In this document: piece after piece, positions 8,267 to 18,154 of the stretch
How positions within the stretch are numbered: the stretch's first letter is position 1
Layout: each line of letters starts with the position of its first letter
Origin: Chryseobacterium antibioticum
Lineage (GTDB): Bacteria > Bacteroidota > Bacteroidia > Flavobacteriales > Weeksellaceae
Assembly (NCBI RefSeq): GCF_012927325.1
Contig: NZ_JABBGI010000014.1
Location: 1-64,000 of the forward strand
DNA: 64,000 nt
Direction: 5' to 3'
The notes under the pieces: model-generated
What the model was told of the DNA's origin: nothing
Seen by the model: only the letters and a program-made list of their open reading frames with translations
The model's database searches: none
Made by a program: the position numbers and the translations under genes

Positions 8267-9409
8267 ATGGAATTTCCGATTTTACTAATAGTTATTATTG
8301 CACTGGCTTTAATTTTCGATTATATCAATGGTTTTCATGATGCCGCGAATTCAATTGCGACCATCGTTTCTACAAAAGTTTTAACTCCATTCCAGGCTGT
8401 ACTTTGGGCAGCTCTATGGAATTTTGCCGCTTTCTTTATTGCCGCTTACATTATTGGAGAATTTAAAATTGGGAATACGATAGCCAAAACGGTTAATGAA
8501 AACTTTATTACATTAGAAGTAATCTTTTCAGGTCTTATCGCTGCGATAGCCTGGAACCTTTTAACATGGTGGTTTGGGATTCCTTCATCATCATCACACA
8601 CTTTGATCGGTGGATTTCTGGGAGCAGCCTTAATGCATGCTTTTATGATGGATTATCATGAAGTTGTGGCTACTCAACCTAATTTAGGAGCATGGGAAAC
8701 TTTTAAAACAGCTTGCTATCAGGTTACCCAGCAAGGTGTTGTTAAATTTGATAAAGTAATTCCTATTTTCCTGTTCATTTTTATGGCTCCGATTATTGGG
8801 ATGATTATTTCAATCATTATCACTTTAATTATTGTTCATCTTTATAAAAAATCGAATCCGTACAAAGCAGACAAGTCATTTAAGAGATTACAGTTGGTAT
8901 CTTCGGCTTTGTTCAGTTTAGGACATGGTTTGAATGATGCACAGAAAGTAATGGGTATTATTGGAGCAGCGATGATCTATTATCACGTCAATATGCTTCA
9001 GGATCCTGATTATCTTAATATTCCATCTGCGGGGCGTTTCGATTATTTTGCACAACATTATATTTGGGTTCCTTTGGTTTCTTTCATTGCGATTGCATTG
9101 GGTACGATGAGTGGTGGTTGGAAGATCATCAAAACAATGGGAACTAAAATTACAAAAGTAACTTCACTGGAAGGGGTAAGTGCTGAAACAGCAGGAGCAA
9201 TTACTTTATTCCTTACAGACCATTTTGGTATTCCAGTATCTACAACACACACGATCACAGGTTCTATCATCGGGGTAGGATTAACGAAAAGAATTTCTGC
9301 CGTGAGATGGGGAATTACCGTAAGCCTTCTTTGGGCTTGGGTATTAACGATTCCTATTTCAGCAATTGTTGCAGGGATCACTTATCTGATAGTAACATTT
9401 CTGACTTAA
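8267..9409 (+). CDS. Inorganic phosphate transporter, PiT family
   Basis: A 380-residue polytopic inner membrane protein that imports phosphate, probably with protons or as a metal-phosphate complex. The two inverted family signatures are visible: NGFHDAANSIATIVSTK near residue 21 and GHGLNDAQKVMGII near residue 221. GIPSSSSHTLIGG and GIPVSTTHTITGS are the matching second signatures. It is probably co-transcribed with the DUF47 gene 14 bases upstream. A terminator hairpin follows. Confidence 0.93.
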   Translation: MEFPILLIVIIALALIFDYINGFHDAANSIATIVSTKVLTPFQAVLWAALWNFAAFFIAAYIIGEFKIGNTIAKTVNENFITLEVIFSGLIAAIAWNLLTWWFGIPSSSSHTLIGGFLGAALMHAFMMDYHEVVATQPNLGAWETFKTACYQVTQQGVVKFDKVIPIFLFIFMAPIIGMIISIIITLIIVHLYKKSNPYKADKSFKRLQLVSSALFSLGHGLNDAQKVMGIIGAAMIYYHVNMLQDPDYLNIPSAGRFDYFAQHYIWVPLVSFIAIALGTMSGGWKIIKTMGTKITKVTSLEGVSAETAGAITLFLTDHFGIPVSTTHTITGSIIGVGLTKRISAVRWGITVSLLWAWVLTIPISAIVAGITYLIVTFLT

Positions 9410-9433
9410 GATAGAAGTTGAAATTATAATATA

Positions 9434-9461
9434 AACTTTGTCCTCCGGGGCAAAGTTTTTT
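9434..9461 (+). terminator. Terminator after the PiT gene
   Basis: AACTTTG (9434-9440) pairs with CAAAGTT (9451-9457) around a ten-base loop, followed by T residues. Confidence 0.7.
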
Positions 9462-9485
9462 GTTTTATAAAGCCCCGAAAAATTG

Positions 9486-9493
9486 TATTTTTG
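9486..9493 (+). promoter_or_regulatory. Bacteroidetes promoter for the polyprenyl synthase
   Basis: TATTTTTG matches TAnnTTTG, with a TTTG at 9459-9462 as a possible -33 element 23 bases upstream. The ATG is at 9512. Confidence 0.55.
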
Positions 9494-9511
9494 TTCAAAT
9501 TATAAGATTTT

Positions 9512-10483
9512 ATGGAATTTTTAGACAGATACCAGCAGATCGTAGCTGAAGCGATCACGAAGTACACTTTTAAAGATAAGCCTGCGGAACTCTATGATCC
9601 GATGAACTACATCATTTCCCACGGCGGTAAGCGTCTTCGTCCTATTATGGTACTGATGGCGTGTGACCTGTTCGGCGGAGATCTCAGACAGGCTATTAAA
9701 CCCGCACTGGCGATCGAGTTTTTCCATAATTTTACACTGATCCATGATGATATTATGGATGAGGCTCCTCTGAGAAGAAATAAACCCACCATTCATACCC
9801 TTCACGGGATCAACGTGGGAATCCTTTCCGGAGACGGACTGATGCTGAAAGCCTATAAATTTTTTGAAGACCTTGAGCCTGAAATTTTCAAGGCTTGTAT
9901 CAGAATATTTACCCATACAGGACTTCTTCTATGTGAAGGGCAGCAGTACGATATCAATTTCGAAACTCAGGAGGATGTAACTTATGATGATTACATTAGA
10001 ATGATTACTTATAAAACCGGAGTTTTGAGTGCCTCTTCTTTTGAAATAGGAGCGCTTATTGCAAGAGCCAATTTTAAAGATGCCAAAGCTATTTTCAACT
10101 TTGGTAAGCACATTGGGATCGCTTTCCAGATTATGGATGATTATCTGGATGTATTCGGAGATCAGGCTCAGTTTGGGAAAAAACATGCCGGAGATATTTA
10201 TGAAAATAAGAAAACGATCCTTTATCTTTTAGCCAGAGAACATGCTACAGAGGAAGAAAGAAAAGAGTTAGATCACTGGTATGGTAAAAAGACCGATAAT
10301 ATCGATAAAGTATACGGTGTTGAAAAGATCTTCAGAAGAACAAAAGTAGACGAGAAAGCATTGCGTCTGATTGAAACGCACAATGAGATCGGGCAGAGCT
10401 ATCTGGCGAAAATCAATATTCCTGAAGATAAGAAAAAGCCTTTTGCAGAACTGGCGAATTATCTGTTGAGAAGAGAGAGCTAA
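9512..10483 (+). CDS. Polyprenyl synthetase
   Basis: A 323-residue all-alpha trans-prenyltransferase that condenses isopentenyl diphosphate with allylic diphosphates. The first aspartate-rich motif is DDIMDE (residues 79-84), followed by APLRRNKPT. The second is DDYLD (209-213) in QIMDDYLDVFGD. Product chain length cannot be assigned safely; the group includes geranylgeranyl and longer (menaquinone side chain) synthases. It uses the product of the mevalonate pathway represented by mvaD at 3.3 kb. Confidence 0.9.
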   Translation: MEFLDRYQQIVAEAITKYTFKDKPAELYDPMNYIISHGGKRLRPIMVLMACDLFGGDLRQAIKPALAIEFFHNFTLIHDDIMDEAPLRRNKPTIHTLHGINVGILSGDGLMLKAYKFFEDLEPEIFKACIRIFTHTGLLLCEGQQYDINFETQEDVTYDDYIRMITYKTGVLSASSFEIGALIARANFKDAKAIFNFGKHIGIAFQIMDDYLDVFGDQAQFGKKHAGDIYENKKTILYLLAREHATEEERKELDHWYGKKTDNIDKVYGVEKIFRRTKVDEKALRLIETHNEIGQSYLAKINIPEDKKKPFAELANYLLRRES

Positions 10484-10489
10484 TAAGAT

Positions 10490-10585
10490 GGCAGGTAAGA
10501 GGTTGCAGGTTGTAGGTTTCAAAGACTAACGACTATCTGCCACCTGTTATCTGCCACCTGCCACCTGCTACCTATTATCTGCTAT
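10490..10585. repeat. Dispersed repeat with CACCTG units
   Basis: The gap after the polyprenyl synthase carries GGCAGGTAAGAGGTTGCAGG on one side. On the other side are repeated inverted units TATCTGCCACCTG, TATCTGCCACCTGCCACCTG and TATCTGCTATC. It looks like a REP-type dispersed element able to fold into a hairpin. Confidence 0.6.
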
Positions 10586-10592
10586 CTAAATA

Positions 10593-11552
10593 ATGAAATT
10601 CAGAACTGAAGTTGACATTCCAAAGTCGGAGAAAAAGATAGATGTTGAAGATAAAATATTTTCAATAGGGTCTTGTTTTGCTTCAGAAATGACAGACTTG
10701 CTGGGACAGGGGCAGCTTCAGACGGTTAATAATCCTTTTGGGACCATTTTTAATCCTTTTTCGATCAGTAATGCGGTCAAAAGGCTTCATGATTCAGAGT
10801 TTTATGATGAGGAAGAACTGATCACTTTTAACGAAGAATTCATTTCCCTGGATCACCACAGCAGCTTTGATACACGGTACATTCATCAGACTCTGGATAA
10901 GATCAATGCAGGAATAGAAGAAGGAAACCGCTTTCTGCAGGATGCCGGTTGGGTGATTATTACCTACGGGACTTCATTTATTTATGAATTTATCCCAAAG
11001 AAAAAACTGGCTGCCAACTGTCACAAGATTCCACAGAAATTTTTTGAAAAAAGACTGCTTTCCCATCAGGAACTTACAGATTCCATCTACAATACGGTGT
11101 TAAACCTGAAAGATATCTGCCGGGATGATGTACAGATTCTGTTTACAGTGTCTCCCGTACGTCATACAAAAGATGGAATGATTGAAAACCAACTGAGTAA
11201 ATCTAAACTGATCACTGCCGTTCATGAAGCTGTTTCGCAGCTGGAAAATTGCCATTATCTTCCTGTTTATGAAATATTGATGGATGATCTGCGTGACTAT
11301 CGTTTTTATAAGGAAGATATGATTCATCCTACTTCACAGGCCGTCAATTATATTTTTGATAAGTTCGGAGAAGCTTATTTTTCGGATGAGACTAAAAGTT
11401 TTATCAAAGAAAATTTTAAGATCAATAAAGCACTGGAACACAGAACCGAAGATGAAAAGGATCCGAAATATATAGAGTTTAGAGAAAAGCTGAACGAAAA
11501 AATTGAACTTCAGAGGGAAAAAGTAAGGCATAAAATTTTTTCAAATGATTGA
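10593..11552 (+). CDS. GSCFA domain-containing protein
   Basis: A 319-residue protein with the family-naming motif in SIGSCFASEMTDLL (residues about 26-39). The GSCFA family is related to SGNH/GDSL hydrolases: the Ser or Cys block at the N-terminus and DMIHPTSQA near residue 244 (Asp-x2-His) are compatible with a catalytic site. WVITYGTSFIYE and TVSPVRHTKDG are further conserved blocks. The substrate is unknown. It overlaps the DUF4269 gene by eight bases, so it is the first gene of a compact unit with DUF4269 and TatD. Confidence 0.87.
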   Translation: MKFRTEVDIPKSEKKIDVEDKIFSIGSCFASEMTDLLGQGQLQTVNNPFGTIFNPFSISNAVKRLHDSEFYDEEELITFNEEFISLDHHSSFDTRYIHQTLDKINAGIEEGNRFLQDAGWVIITYGTSFIYEFIPKKKLAANCHKIPQKFFEKRLLSHQELTDSIYNTVLNLKDICRDDVQILFTVSPVRHTKDGMIENQLSKSKLITAVHEAVSQLENCHYLPVYEILMDDLRDYRFYKEDMIHPTSQAVNYIFDKFGEAYFSDETKSFIKENFKINKALEHRTEDEKDPKYIEFREKLNEKIELQREKVRHKIFSND

Positions 11553-12072
11553 TTTTACGAACCTCAATTATCTGAAAACCGGAAATAAAAAGCAGAAAAG
11601 AGCTTACGAAGTTCTTGAAAAATATAAGGTTTTTGAGAAATTAAAAGTCTATTCGCCTGTTTTGGCGGGAACAATTCCTATAGAGATCGATATTGAAAAC
11701 AGTGATCTGGACATTATCTGTGAGATAGATCTTCAGTTTGAAGAGGGGTTTTTGGATGATATTAGGTCTAGCCGGTTAATTCCGACAGACGCAGAGGTGA
11801 AGGTTGAAAATATAATGATCAATGGAGAGAAAAGTATGGTTCTGAATTTCATGCTGGAAGAAATTCAGGTCGAAATTTTCGGACAAAATAAGCCATCTCT
11901 TGAGCAGAATGCTTACCGTCACATGCTTGCTGAATACAGAATATTACAGGAACAAGGAGAAGAATTTAAACATAAAATAATAGAACTGAAGAAACAGGGA
12001 ATCAAAACTGAGCCTGCTTTTGGCCTGTTGATGGAGTTAGAAAACCCTTATGAAGATCTATTGAAATTTTAA
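11545..12072 (+). CDS. DUF4269 family protein (nucleotidyltransferase-like)
   Basis: A 175-residue protein of the DUF4269 family. LAGTIPIEIDIENSDLDI (residues about 41-58) resembles the Gly-then-SDLD block of the nucleotidyltransferase fold, so a transferase-like activity is possible but not shown. It overlaps the preceding GSCFA gene by eight bases, and TatD follows after four bases. The tight packing suggests one transcript. Biological role unknown. Confidence 0.82.
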   Translation: MIDFTNLNYLKTGNKKQKRAYEVLEKYKVFEKLKVYSPVLAGTIPIEIDIENSDLDIICEIDLQFEEGFLDDIRSSRLIPTDAEVKVENIMINGEKSMVLNFMLEEIQVEIFGQNKPSLEQNAYRHMLAEYRILQEQGEEFKHKIIELKKQGIKTEPAFGLLMELENPYEDLLKF

Positions 12073-12076
12073 GAAA

Positions 12077-12841
12077 ATGATTGATACACATACCCATTTA
12101 TACGCAGAAGAATTTGATGAAGACAGAAAAGAGGCCATTCAGAGGGCTGTAGATAAAGGAATCACGAAGTTTTACCTTCCCGCTATTGATTCGGAATCGC
12201 ATGGAAAAATGCTTCAACTGGAAACAGAATATCCTGGACAGATCATCTCTATGATGGGACTTCATCCATGCTACGTAAAACCTGAATCCTGGGAAAAAGA
12301 ACTGGAAATCGTTAAAAATTACCTTGATCAGAGACGTTTTCCTGCGATAGGGGAGATTGGAATCGATCTTTACTGGGATAAAACAACATTGGATATTCAG
12401 GTTAAAGCTTTTGAACAGCAAATCGACTGGGCAATAGAAAAGGATCTTCCTATCGTTATTCATACCAGAGAAAGCTTTGATGAAACATTTGAAGTGCTCG
12501 AAAGAAAAAGACACCCGAAACTTCGCGGTATTTTCCATTGCTTTTCAGGAGATCTGGAGCAAGCCAAACATGCAATAGATCTTAATTTTATATTAGGAAT
12601 AGGAGGGGTTGTAACATTTAAAAATGGGAAGATCGATCAGTTTCTGAATGAAATTCCTTTGGATAAAATTGTTCTGGAAACAGATTCCCCATATCTTGCT
12701 CCGGTTCCGCACAGGGGAAAAAGAAATGAAAGCTCATATCTTGATCTTGTAGCGGGAAAACTAGTGAATATCTATGGGAAAGACTTTTCGGAAATTGACC
12801 GACTAACTACGGAAAATGCTGAAAAAATCTTTGGGAACTAA
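12077..12841 (+). CDS. TatD family metal-dependent hydrolase
   Basis: A 254-residue TIM-barrel hydrolase, probably a magnesium-dependent 3'-5' exonuclease or deoxyribonuclease. Metal ligands are visible as THTH (residues 4-7), GEIGIDLYWD, VIHTRES, GIFHCFSG and TDSPYLAPVPHRGKRNE. The size is typical of TatD. It sits four bases after DUF4269 and ten bases before the membrane protein at 12851, inside a probable operon. Annotation as TatD is secure, while the exact substrate is not. Confidence 0.92.
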   Translation: MIDTHTHLYAEEFDEDRKEAIQRAVDKGITKFYLPAIDSESHGKMLQLETEYPGQIISMMGLHPCYVKPESWEKELEIVKNYLDQRRFPAIGEIGIDLYWDKTTLDIQVKAFEQQIDWAIEKDLPIVIHTRESFDETFEVLERKRHPKLRGIFHCFSGDLEQAKHAIDLNFILGIGGVVTFKNGKIDQFLNEIPLDKIVLETDSPYLAPVPHRGKRNESSYLDLVAGKLVNIYGKDFSEIDRLTTENAEKIFGN

Positions 12842-12850
12842 TTATTTAAG

Positions 12851-14035
12851 ATGAATAAGATTTTAACCTATACAAAAGACGGCAAGGCAAACAGTTTAAT
12901 GATGTTTGCCGTTTATTTTGTGATTAATCTTCTATTTCTGACCAAGTATGGCATCCGGCAATCTGTCGTTCCGCTCAATATTTTAATTATTGCATTTGCA
13001 GCGGTACATTTTTCGATGTTTTTTCTGAGAAAGAATCAACTGTTGGAAAAAAAGCTAAATGTGAAATTAGTTTATCTGCTGACGGGGCTTTTTACTGTTG
13101 TTTATATTGCATTATGCCATATCTTAAAAGATCCGTATAAGATGAACATAGACCGGTGGCAGACGCTCAATTTTTCTCTAGAGCACTGGACCCACGGGAA
13201 ATATATTTATGATACACCGAACTTTATGGGGAACTTATCCTCATACCTTCCGGGGCAGCTGTTGCTGGCTCTTCCATCTTATCTTTTAGGAAACGTAGGT
13301 TATCTTCAAGTGATGGCTTTTTTGCTGTTTTCCTATACCATTCTGCTTGAATTTAAAAGCAATCTGATCAGGTTCACAGCGATACTGATGCTGGGGATAT
13401 CCCTGTCTTATATTTATGAAGCGGTTTGTAAGAGTGATTTTATCGCCTCTTTTATTTTTGTAGCTGCATTTATCCTTTTCTGGCACAATAAGTTTAAAGA
13501 TAATTATTTTCAAAAACCGGTGTTGCTGGGTATTAGTCTGGGCGTTTTATGTCTCACCCGAAGTGTAGCTATTATTCCTTTAATTATTTTTTTAATGAAA
13601 CCCTTTCTGGCTACGGATATTAGCCGCAAAATAAAAACAGCATTGGCCTTTTTGCTTACCATAACTGTATTACTGCTTACGGTGTTTTTGCCTGCTAAAA
13701 GTTTTGATTTTATTATACAATACAATCCGCTGACTTTGCAGGGACAGAGCAATAAATTTGTCATGTTTCTTTTTCTGGTATCAGCTGTAATTTTATCATT
13801 TAATGTTAAAAAAATAAGTGACGTATTTTATTTTTCAACCTCCATTGTTTTTCTGATTATGCTAAGTTTTGTTCTTGAGAAGTATCTTGTTCTTGGATTT
13901 GGCTTTCAGCATAATCTTTTTTCTACAACTTATTTGGCGAGTTGTCTGCCGTTCAGTATAATTGCTTACTGCTTTTCCGTTCGAAGAGAACTAGAAAAGA
14001 TTAGTATAAAAATAAGATTAGATAATTATACATAG
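12851..14035 (+). CDS. Polytopic membrane protein, possible GT-C type glycosyltransferase
   Basis: A 394-residue protein with about ten hydrophobic segments. The first long non-membrane loop (residues about 93-140) contains DPYKMNIDRW and TPNFMGNLSSYLPGQLLL. A loop with acidic residues after the first helices, together with the PGQLLLALP segment, is reminiscent of GT39/GT87-type glycosyltransferases, but the similarity is weak and I do not recognise the family. It follows tatD by ten bases. The C-terminus is basic (RLDNYT end). Confidence 0.6.
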   Translation: MNKILTYTKDGKANSLMMFAVYFVINLLFLTKYGIRQSVVPLNILIIAFAAVHFSMFFLRKNQLLEKKLNVKLVYLLTGLFTVVYIALCHILKDPYKMNIDRWQTLNFSLEHWTHGKYIYDTPNFMGNLSSYLPGQLLLALPSYLLGNVGYLQVMAFLLFSYTILLEFKSNLIRFTAILMLGISLSYIYEAVCKSDFIASFIFVAAFILFWHNKFKDNYFQKPVLLGISLGVLCLTRSVAIIPLIIFLMKPFLATDISRKIKTALAFLLTITVLLLTVFLPAKSFDFIIQYNPLTLQGQSNKFVMFLFLVSAVILSFNVKKISDVFYFSTSIVFLIMLSFVLEKYLVLGFGFQHNLFSTTYLASCLPFSIIAYCFSVRRELEKISIKIRLDNYT

Positions 14036-14043
14036 TAGATGAG

Positions 14044-14298
14044 ATGAGAATATCTAAAGAAATGAAATTTTATAACTTTATAGAATTTCTTGGGATTATT
14101 TAAGTGTTACTTATCCTTTTGGTAATTTCTGCTTTGCCTGATAAGGATAAAAAAACACCATGCATAGAAGGGAAATTCAATCTTTCATTGGTTGCTGTTA
14201 TGATCCTTTTCTTCATTGTTTTTTTCCTTCACATCCAATATGACAGTTCGGGAAACTCAAAAGATTTCTGGCTGCAATATACAAAGGGTAGAGTATAG
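14044..14298 (+). pseudogene. Small membrane ORF interrupted by an in-frame TAA
   Basis: The frame from ATG 14044 reads MRISKEMKFYNFIEFLGII, then TAA at 14101-14103, then continues 64 codons from a GTG at 14104. The continuation VLLILLVISALP and later LVAVMILFFIVFFLHI are two membrane segments, so the whole would be an 84-residue small membrane protein. The stop may be a mutation, or translation may restart at GTG. It lies nine bases after the polytopic membrane protein and might be a remnant of a related gene. Confidence 0.45.
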
Positions 14299-14397
14299 GA
14301 CCTGCTTTAAACTTCAATAGAATCAGGTAAGGACATATTATAAGGTGAGAATCTTTTACATGAAAATCTTTACAGGAAAGTAATTGAATACCACATA

Positions 14398-14430
14398 AAA
14401 AAAAGCCCTTTCAATCGAAAGGGCTTTACT
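14398..14430 (-). terminator. Terminator of the RhlE-like helicase gene
   Basis: AAAGCCCTTT (14402-14411) and AAAGGGCTTT (14418-14427) form a 10-base stem with an A-rich flank, which is the U-run on the minus strand. It lies just beyond the helicase stop at 14432. Confidence 0.85.
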
Positions 14431-14431
14431 A

Positions 14432-15727
14432 TTATTTTTTTCTCGTGAAATTCTTATTCTTAGGTTTCGTAAACCCGGTAGGAGCACTGCCAGCTGGCTT
14501 ATTGTTGTTGCTCTGAGGTTTTGGAGATCTTGGAGGTCTCCTGTCTCCACCTCCGGAAGAAGGCTTGTTATTCGAGTCTCTTTTCTGCGCTATAAGATTA
14601 TCAGTATGGAACGGATGCTCTTTTATCACAGGAATTTTTTTCCCGATCAGTTTCTCCGTATTTCTTAAGTTTAAAAGATCCAGGCTGTCTACAAAAGAGA
14701 TGGAAGATCCTTCGGCTCCGGCTCTTCCCGTTCTTCCGATTCTGTGAACATACGTTTCAGAAACGTCGGAAAGCTCAAAATTGATCACATATTTCAGCTC
14801 ATCGATATCAATACCTCTTGCAGCGATGTCTGTAGCGACCAGAACCCTTGTTTTTCCGTTCTTAAAATTATTCAGGGCATTCTGTCTAGCATTTTGAGAT
14901 TTATTCCCGTGAATAGCCTCTGCTGAGATATTATCTTTCTGCAGTTTTCTTGCAATTTTGTCTGCGCCGTGTTTTGTTCTGGAAAATACCAGTACAGAAT
15001 CTGAAATATCATTCTCTAAAATATGAGAAAGAAGATCCAGCTTGTTTTCTTTGTCTACAAAGTAAACCGATTGTTTAATCGTTTCTGCAGTGGAAGAAAC
15101 CGGAGTAACTTCTACTTTTACTGGATTGTTCAGGATAGAATCTGCCAGTTTCTGAATCTCAGAAGGCATGGTCGCAGAAAAGAATAACGTCTGTCTTCTT
15201 TGTGGAAGAAGTTTAATCACTCTTTTTACGTCATGTACAAAACCCATATCAAGCATTCTGTCTGCTTCATCAAGAACAAAGATTTCAATGTTCTTTAAGC
15301 TTATAATACCTTGAGCGATAAAATCGAGAAGTCTACCAGGAGTTGCTACCAGGATATCGATGCCTCTTCTAAGAGCAGCTTCCTGATTCCCCTGCTTTAC
15401 TCCTCCGAAAATAACGAGTTGTTTTAGCGGAAGGTATTTTCCGTATGCGTTAATATTTTCCTCGATCTGGATGGCAAGTTCTCTTGTCGGCGTTAAGATC
15501 AAGGCCTTTATATGATTATTTTTGGTCTTGTTTTTTGATAAATTCTGCAGAATAGGAATAGCAAACGCCGCTGTTTTTCCTGTTCCTGTCTGTGCACATC
15601 CTAAAAAGTCGCTACCTTTTAAGATTTCAGGGATAGATCTCTCCTGAATGGGCGTTGGGTTCGTATAACCCTGTTCCTGAATTGCTTTTGCAATAGGTTC
15701 TATTAAGTTTAGGTCTGTAAAATTCAA
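14432..15727 (-). CDS. DEAD-box RNA helicase, RhlE-like
   Basis: A 431-residue minus-strand helicase. The Q motif is [14 protein letters not shown], with [49 protein letters not shown] and [10 protein letters not shown] following in order. The tail after about residue 370 is basic and Ser/Pro/Asn-rich, with [17 protein letters not shown], like the disordered tail of RhlE proteins. Predicted role is RNA unwinding in ribosome or RNA turnover. It differs from the helicase at 5741 by lacking a DbpA domain. Confidence 0.92.
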   Translation of the reverse strand: MNFTDLNLIEPIAKAIQEQGYTNPTPIQERSIPEILKGSDFLGCAQTGTGKTAAFAIPILQNLSKNKTKNNHIKALILTPTRELAIQIEENINAYGKYLPLKQLVIFGGVKQGNQEAALRRGIDILVATPGRLLDFIAQGIISLKNIEIFVLDEADRMLDMGFVHDVKRVIKLLPQRRQTLFFSATMPSEIQKLADSILNNPVKVEVTPVSSTAETIKQSVYFVDKENKLDLLSHILENDISDSVLVFSRTKHGADKIARKLQKDNISAEAIHGNKSQNARQNALNNFKNGKTRVLVATDIAARGIDIDELKYVINFELSDVSETYVHRIGRTGRAGAEGSSISFVDSLDLLNLRNTEKLIGKKIPVIKEHPFHTDNLIAQKRDSNNKPSSGGGDRRPPRSPKPQSNNNKPAGSAPTGFTKPKNKNFTRKK

Positions 15728-15814
15728 ATGAACTATTTTTTTAATTTAAAATAAAATTCCCTCAATGTGAAGGAATTATATGGTACAAAGGTAGTCTAAA
15801 TATTTTTAAGCGGA

Positions 15815-16303
15815 TCATTTTACTTTTGCCCACTGCTGGTTATGTCTCAGGTCTTCAATGAACATGTAGACTTCCCTCAGTTTTTCACTTCCTCTTTTAC
15901 CGTAATCTTCTACATTTTTGGAAGTTCCATCCGTAAAATTAATTCTCAGATAGGACGTTGAAAGATCCGTGATATTTCTTGTCCCGTATTTGTCTTTCAG
16001 ATTTTTAATATCCAGGCCATTCAGTAGCGAGACCAGTTTGTTGTAATCTCCTTCTTTGATGACCGCTCTAAAAGTTCCTTCACGGGGCTTTGAGAACTCG
16101 CCTTTCGAAAAATCTTTGTCGAAATTGAAATGCTCTGCTTCCAATATGGCCGTCCGGTCCGGCTTGATGGTCATGGTGAAAATAGGGCAGGATCCAAAAC
16201 ATGCACCGGCCTGGTATTCAATTGTAGTATATTTTGAATCCGTTTTTTGTGTCGTACACGAAAATAAAAATATAAATGCACAAAGGCTTAGTATATATTT
16301 CAT
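15815..16303 (-). CDS. DUF6438 family lipoprotein
   Basis: A 162-residue lipoprotein beginning MKYILSLCAFIFLFSCTT, with lipobox LFSC at residues 13-16. The body has GACFGSCPIFTMTI, the hallmark of the DUF6438 domain, plus YGKRGSEKLREVYMFIEDL near the C-terminus. Function is unknown. It is the last of a minus-strand series with the secreted protein at 16368 upstream (64 bases away), separated by a gap without a clear terminator. Confidence 0.8.
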   Translation of the reverse strand: MKYILSLCAFIFLFSCTTQKTDSKYTTIEYQAGACFGSCPIFTMTIKPDRTAILEAEHFNFDKDFSKGEFSKPREGTFRAVIKEGDYNKLVSLLNGLDIKNLKDKYGTRNITDLSTSYLRINFTDGTSKNVEDYGKRGSEKLREVYMFIEDLRHNQQWAKVK

Positions 16304-16367
16304 AATAGATGGTTTCTCTGTGTTGTTTCAATAATTATTCCAAATAGAAGCGGCTTCAGGATTGAAG

Positions 16368-17159
16368 TTACTCCAGAGATGAAACACAGCAGCCTTTGGT
16401 GAATGATAATCTTAAAAGTACAGAATCATGATCCTTTGATTCATAATACTTTGTTCTCTTTTTGGAGGAGTTATAATAAGAATAGCTCTTTATTTCTCCT
16501 TTTGTGAACAGTATTTTATTTTTAAAGAACAGGGGTTCCATATTATAGAGAATATTGTTATTAAAATCCTGATCACTGTTGCTAATGTCCAGTTCAATAA
16601 CTCCCAGATTCGTTTTCACTTTCTGATTAAGAATAAGGTTGTATTTGTAATGAATCAGATCATTTTCTGCTCTCTTTTCAACCAGTTCTAAAATATGTTC
16701 AGTTTTTACTTTTTTCCTTTTTTTGATGTCTGCAATTTCAGATTCCAGAGGGATATCACCTTTAAAATAATCAAAATTTCCGGGTTTAATCTCTTTGCTC
16801 TCCTCCTTGATCAAGACAGGAAGTACAGGGTTGGTGTCTTTATTTAAATTATAAATAAAACCATTTCTGCTGTTGTTAAAAGATAGGACGGACAAATCGG
16901 TATCACTGATGAAATACTGAATATCCTCACTCACTTCATTGCTTGTACCCTGATCTTTGATCTTATCATAGGTAAGCGTATACTTTACCCTTTTGTTGAA
17001 TTCATACTTAAAAAATGCCTTATCATTTAAAGGCGCCGGTTCATCTGTTTTAGATGTTTCCACGAATGAATCACTATCCTGAGCATAAGCTGAGGCAGGT
17101 AGAAGAAATGAAACAAAAATAACAGCGGGTGCTGTTATTTTCTTTAATGAGTGTATCAT
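16368..17159 (-). CDS. Secreted protein of unknown function
   Basis: A 263-residue protein with an N-terminal signal peptide, IHSLKKITAPAVIF followed by FLLPASAYAQ, cut after about residue 27. No domain was recognised. The mature part is rich in Lys, Asp and Asn and ends with TKGCCVSSLE. The start lies three bases downstream of the Obg stop, so it is likely co-transcribed from the obg promoter. It is likely periplasmic or outer-membrane-associated. Confidence 0.72.
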   Translation of the reverse strand: MIHSLKKITAPAVIFVSFLLPASAYAQDSDSFVETSKTDEPAPLNDKAFFKYEFNKRVKYTLTYDKIKDQGTSNEVSEDIQYFISDTDLSVLSFNNSRNGFIYNLNKDTNPVLPVLIKEESKEIKPGNFDYFKGDIPLESEIADIKKRKKVKTEHILELVEKRAENDLIHYKYNLILNQKVKTNLGVIELDISNSDQDFNNNILYNMEPLFFKNKILFTKGEIKSYSYYNSSKKRTKYYESKDHDSVLLRLSFTKGCCVSSLE

Positions 17160-17162
17160 CTT

Positions 17163-18146
17163 TTATCCGTGAAGTTTTTTCCAGATTGCATCTTTCAGTT
17201 CTACAAGGCCTTCTCCAGTAACACCGGAGAAAAATAGTGGCTTTTTGTTTTCCGGGAATTCAGCAGAGATTTCTTTTTTCAGTTCATCATCCAAAAGATC
17301 GGCTTTTGAAATAGAAACGATGAAATCTTTATCCAAAAGTTCAGGATTGTATTCCGTTAATTCATTTTCCAGAATTTTAAACTCCTGAAAATGACTTTCA
17401 GAATCAGCTGGAATTAAGAATAAAAGGATAGAATTTCTTTCAATATGTCTTAAGAATCTGTGTCCTAAACCTTTTCCTTCAGCAGCACCTTCAATGATTC
17501 CCGGAATATCAGCCATTACAAATGATTTGTAATTTCTGTAATCCACAATCCCAAGATTGGGAGTCAGTGTGGTAAATGCGTAATTGGCGATCTTAGGTTT
17601 TGCTGCAGATACAGAGGCAAGAAGGGTAGATTTTCCGGCATTTGGAAAACCAACCAAACCTACATCGGCTAAAATTTTAAGCTCGAAAACCACAAAGCCT
17701 TCCTCACCATCCATTCCTGGCTGTGCATATCTTGGTGTCTGATTGGTAGAAGATTTGAAATGTTCATTTCCTTTTCCCCCTTTTCCTCCAAGCATCAAAG
17801 TAATTTCCTGCTTGTCTTCAAGAATTTCGCCGATAATTTCTCCTTCTTCATTTTTAGCGATCGTCCCGATAGGAACATCGATATAAATGTCAGCACCGTC
17901 AGCACCGGTCAGCTGGCTTTTCGCTCCGTTTTCACCACGGTCTGCTTTTATGTGACGGGTGTATCGAAGTGGAAGTAAAGTCCATTCCTGAGCATTCCCT
18001 CTCATGATGACGTGTCCGCCACGACCTCCGTCGCCTCCATCCGGACCACCTTTAGGAATATATTTTTCACGGCGAAGGTGGGCAGAACCAGCACCTCCGT
18101 GTCCGCTTTTACAATGGATCTTTACGTAATCTACAAAGTTAGACAT
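17163..18146 (-). CDS. obg: Obg family GTPase
   Basis: A 327-residue Obg/CgtA-type GTPase needed for ribosome assembly and stress control. The glycine-rich Obg fold occupies residues about 1-158, with [16 protein letters not shown] and [12 protein letters not shown]. The GTPase domain has P-loop GFPNAGKST (166-174) and switch block [25 protein letters not shown] is the G4 motif. The variable C-terminal OCT domain is absent, as in many Bacteroidetes. A secreted protein is packed three bases downstream. The 67-base gap to adk holds an inverted repeat. Confidence 0.95.
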   Translation of the reverse strand: MSNFVDYVKIHCKSGHGGAGSAHLRREKYIPKGGPDGGDGGRGGHVIMRGNAQEWTLLPLRYTRHIKADRGENGAKSQLTGADGADIYIDVPIGTIAKNEEGEIIGEILEDKQEITLMLGGKGGKGNEHFKSSTNQTPRYAQPGMDGEEGFVVFELKILADVGLVGFPNAGKSTLLASVSAAKPKIANYAFTTLTPNLGIVDYRNYKSFVMADIPGIIEGAAEGKGLGHRFLRHIERNSILLFLIPADSESHFQEFKILENELTEYNPELLDKDFIVSISKADLLDDELKKEISAEFPENKKPLFFSGVTGEGLVELKDAIWKKLHG

Positions 18147-18154
18147 ATAGTTTG

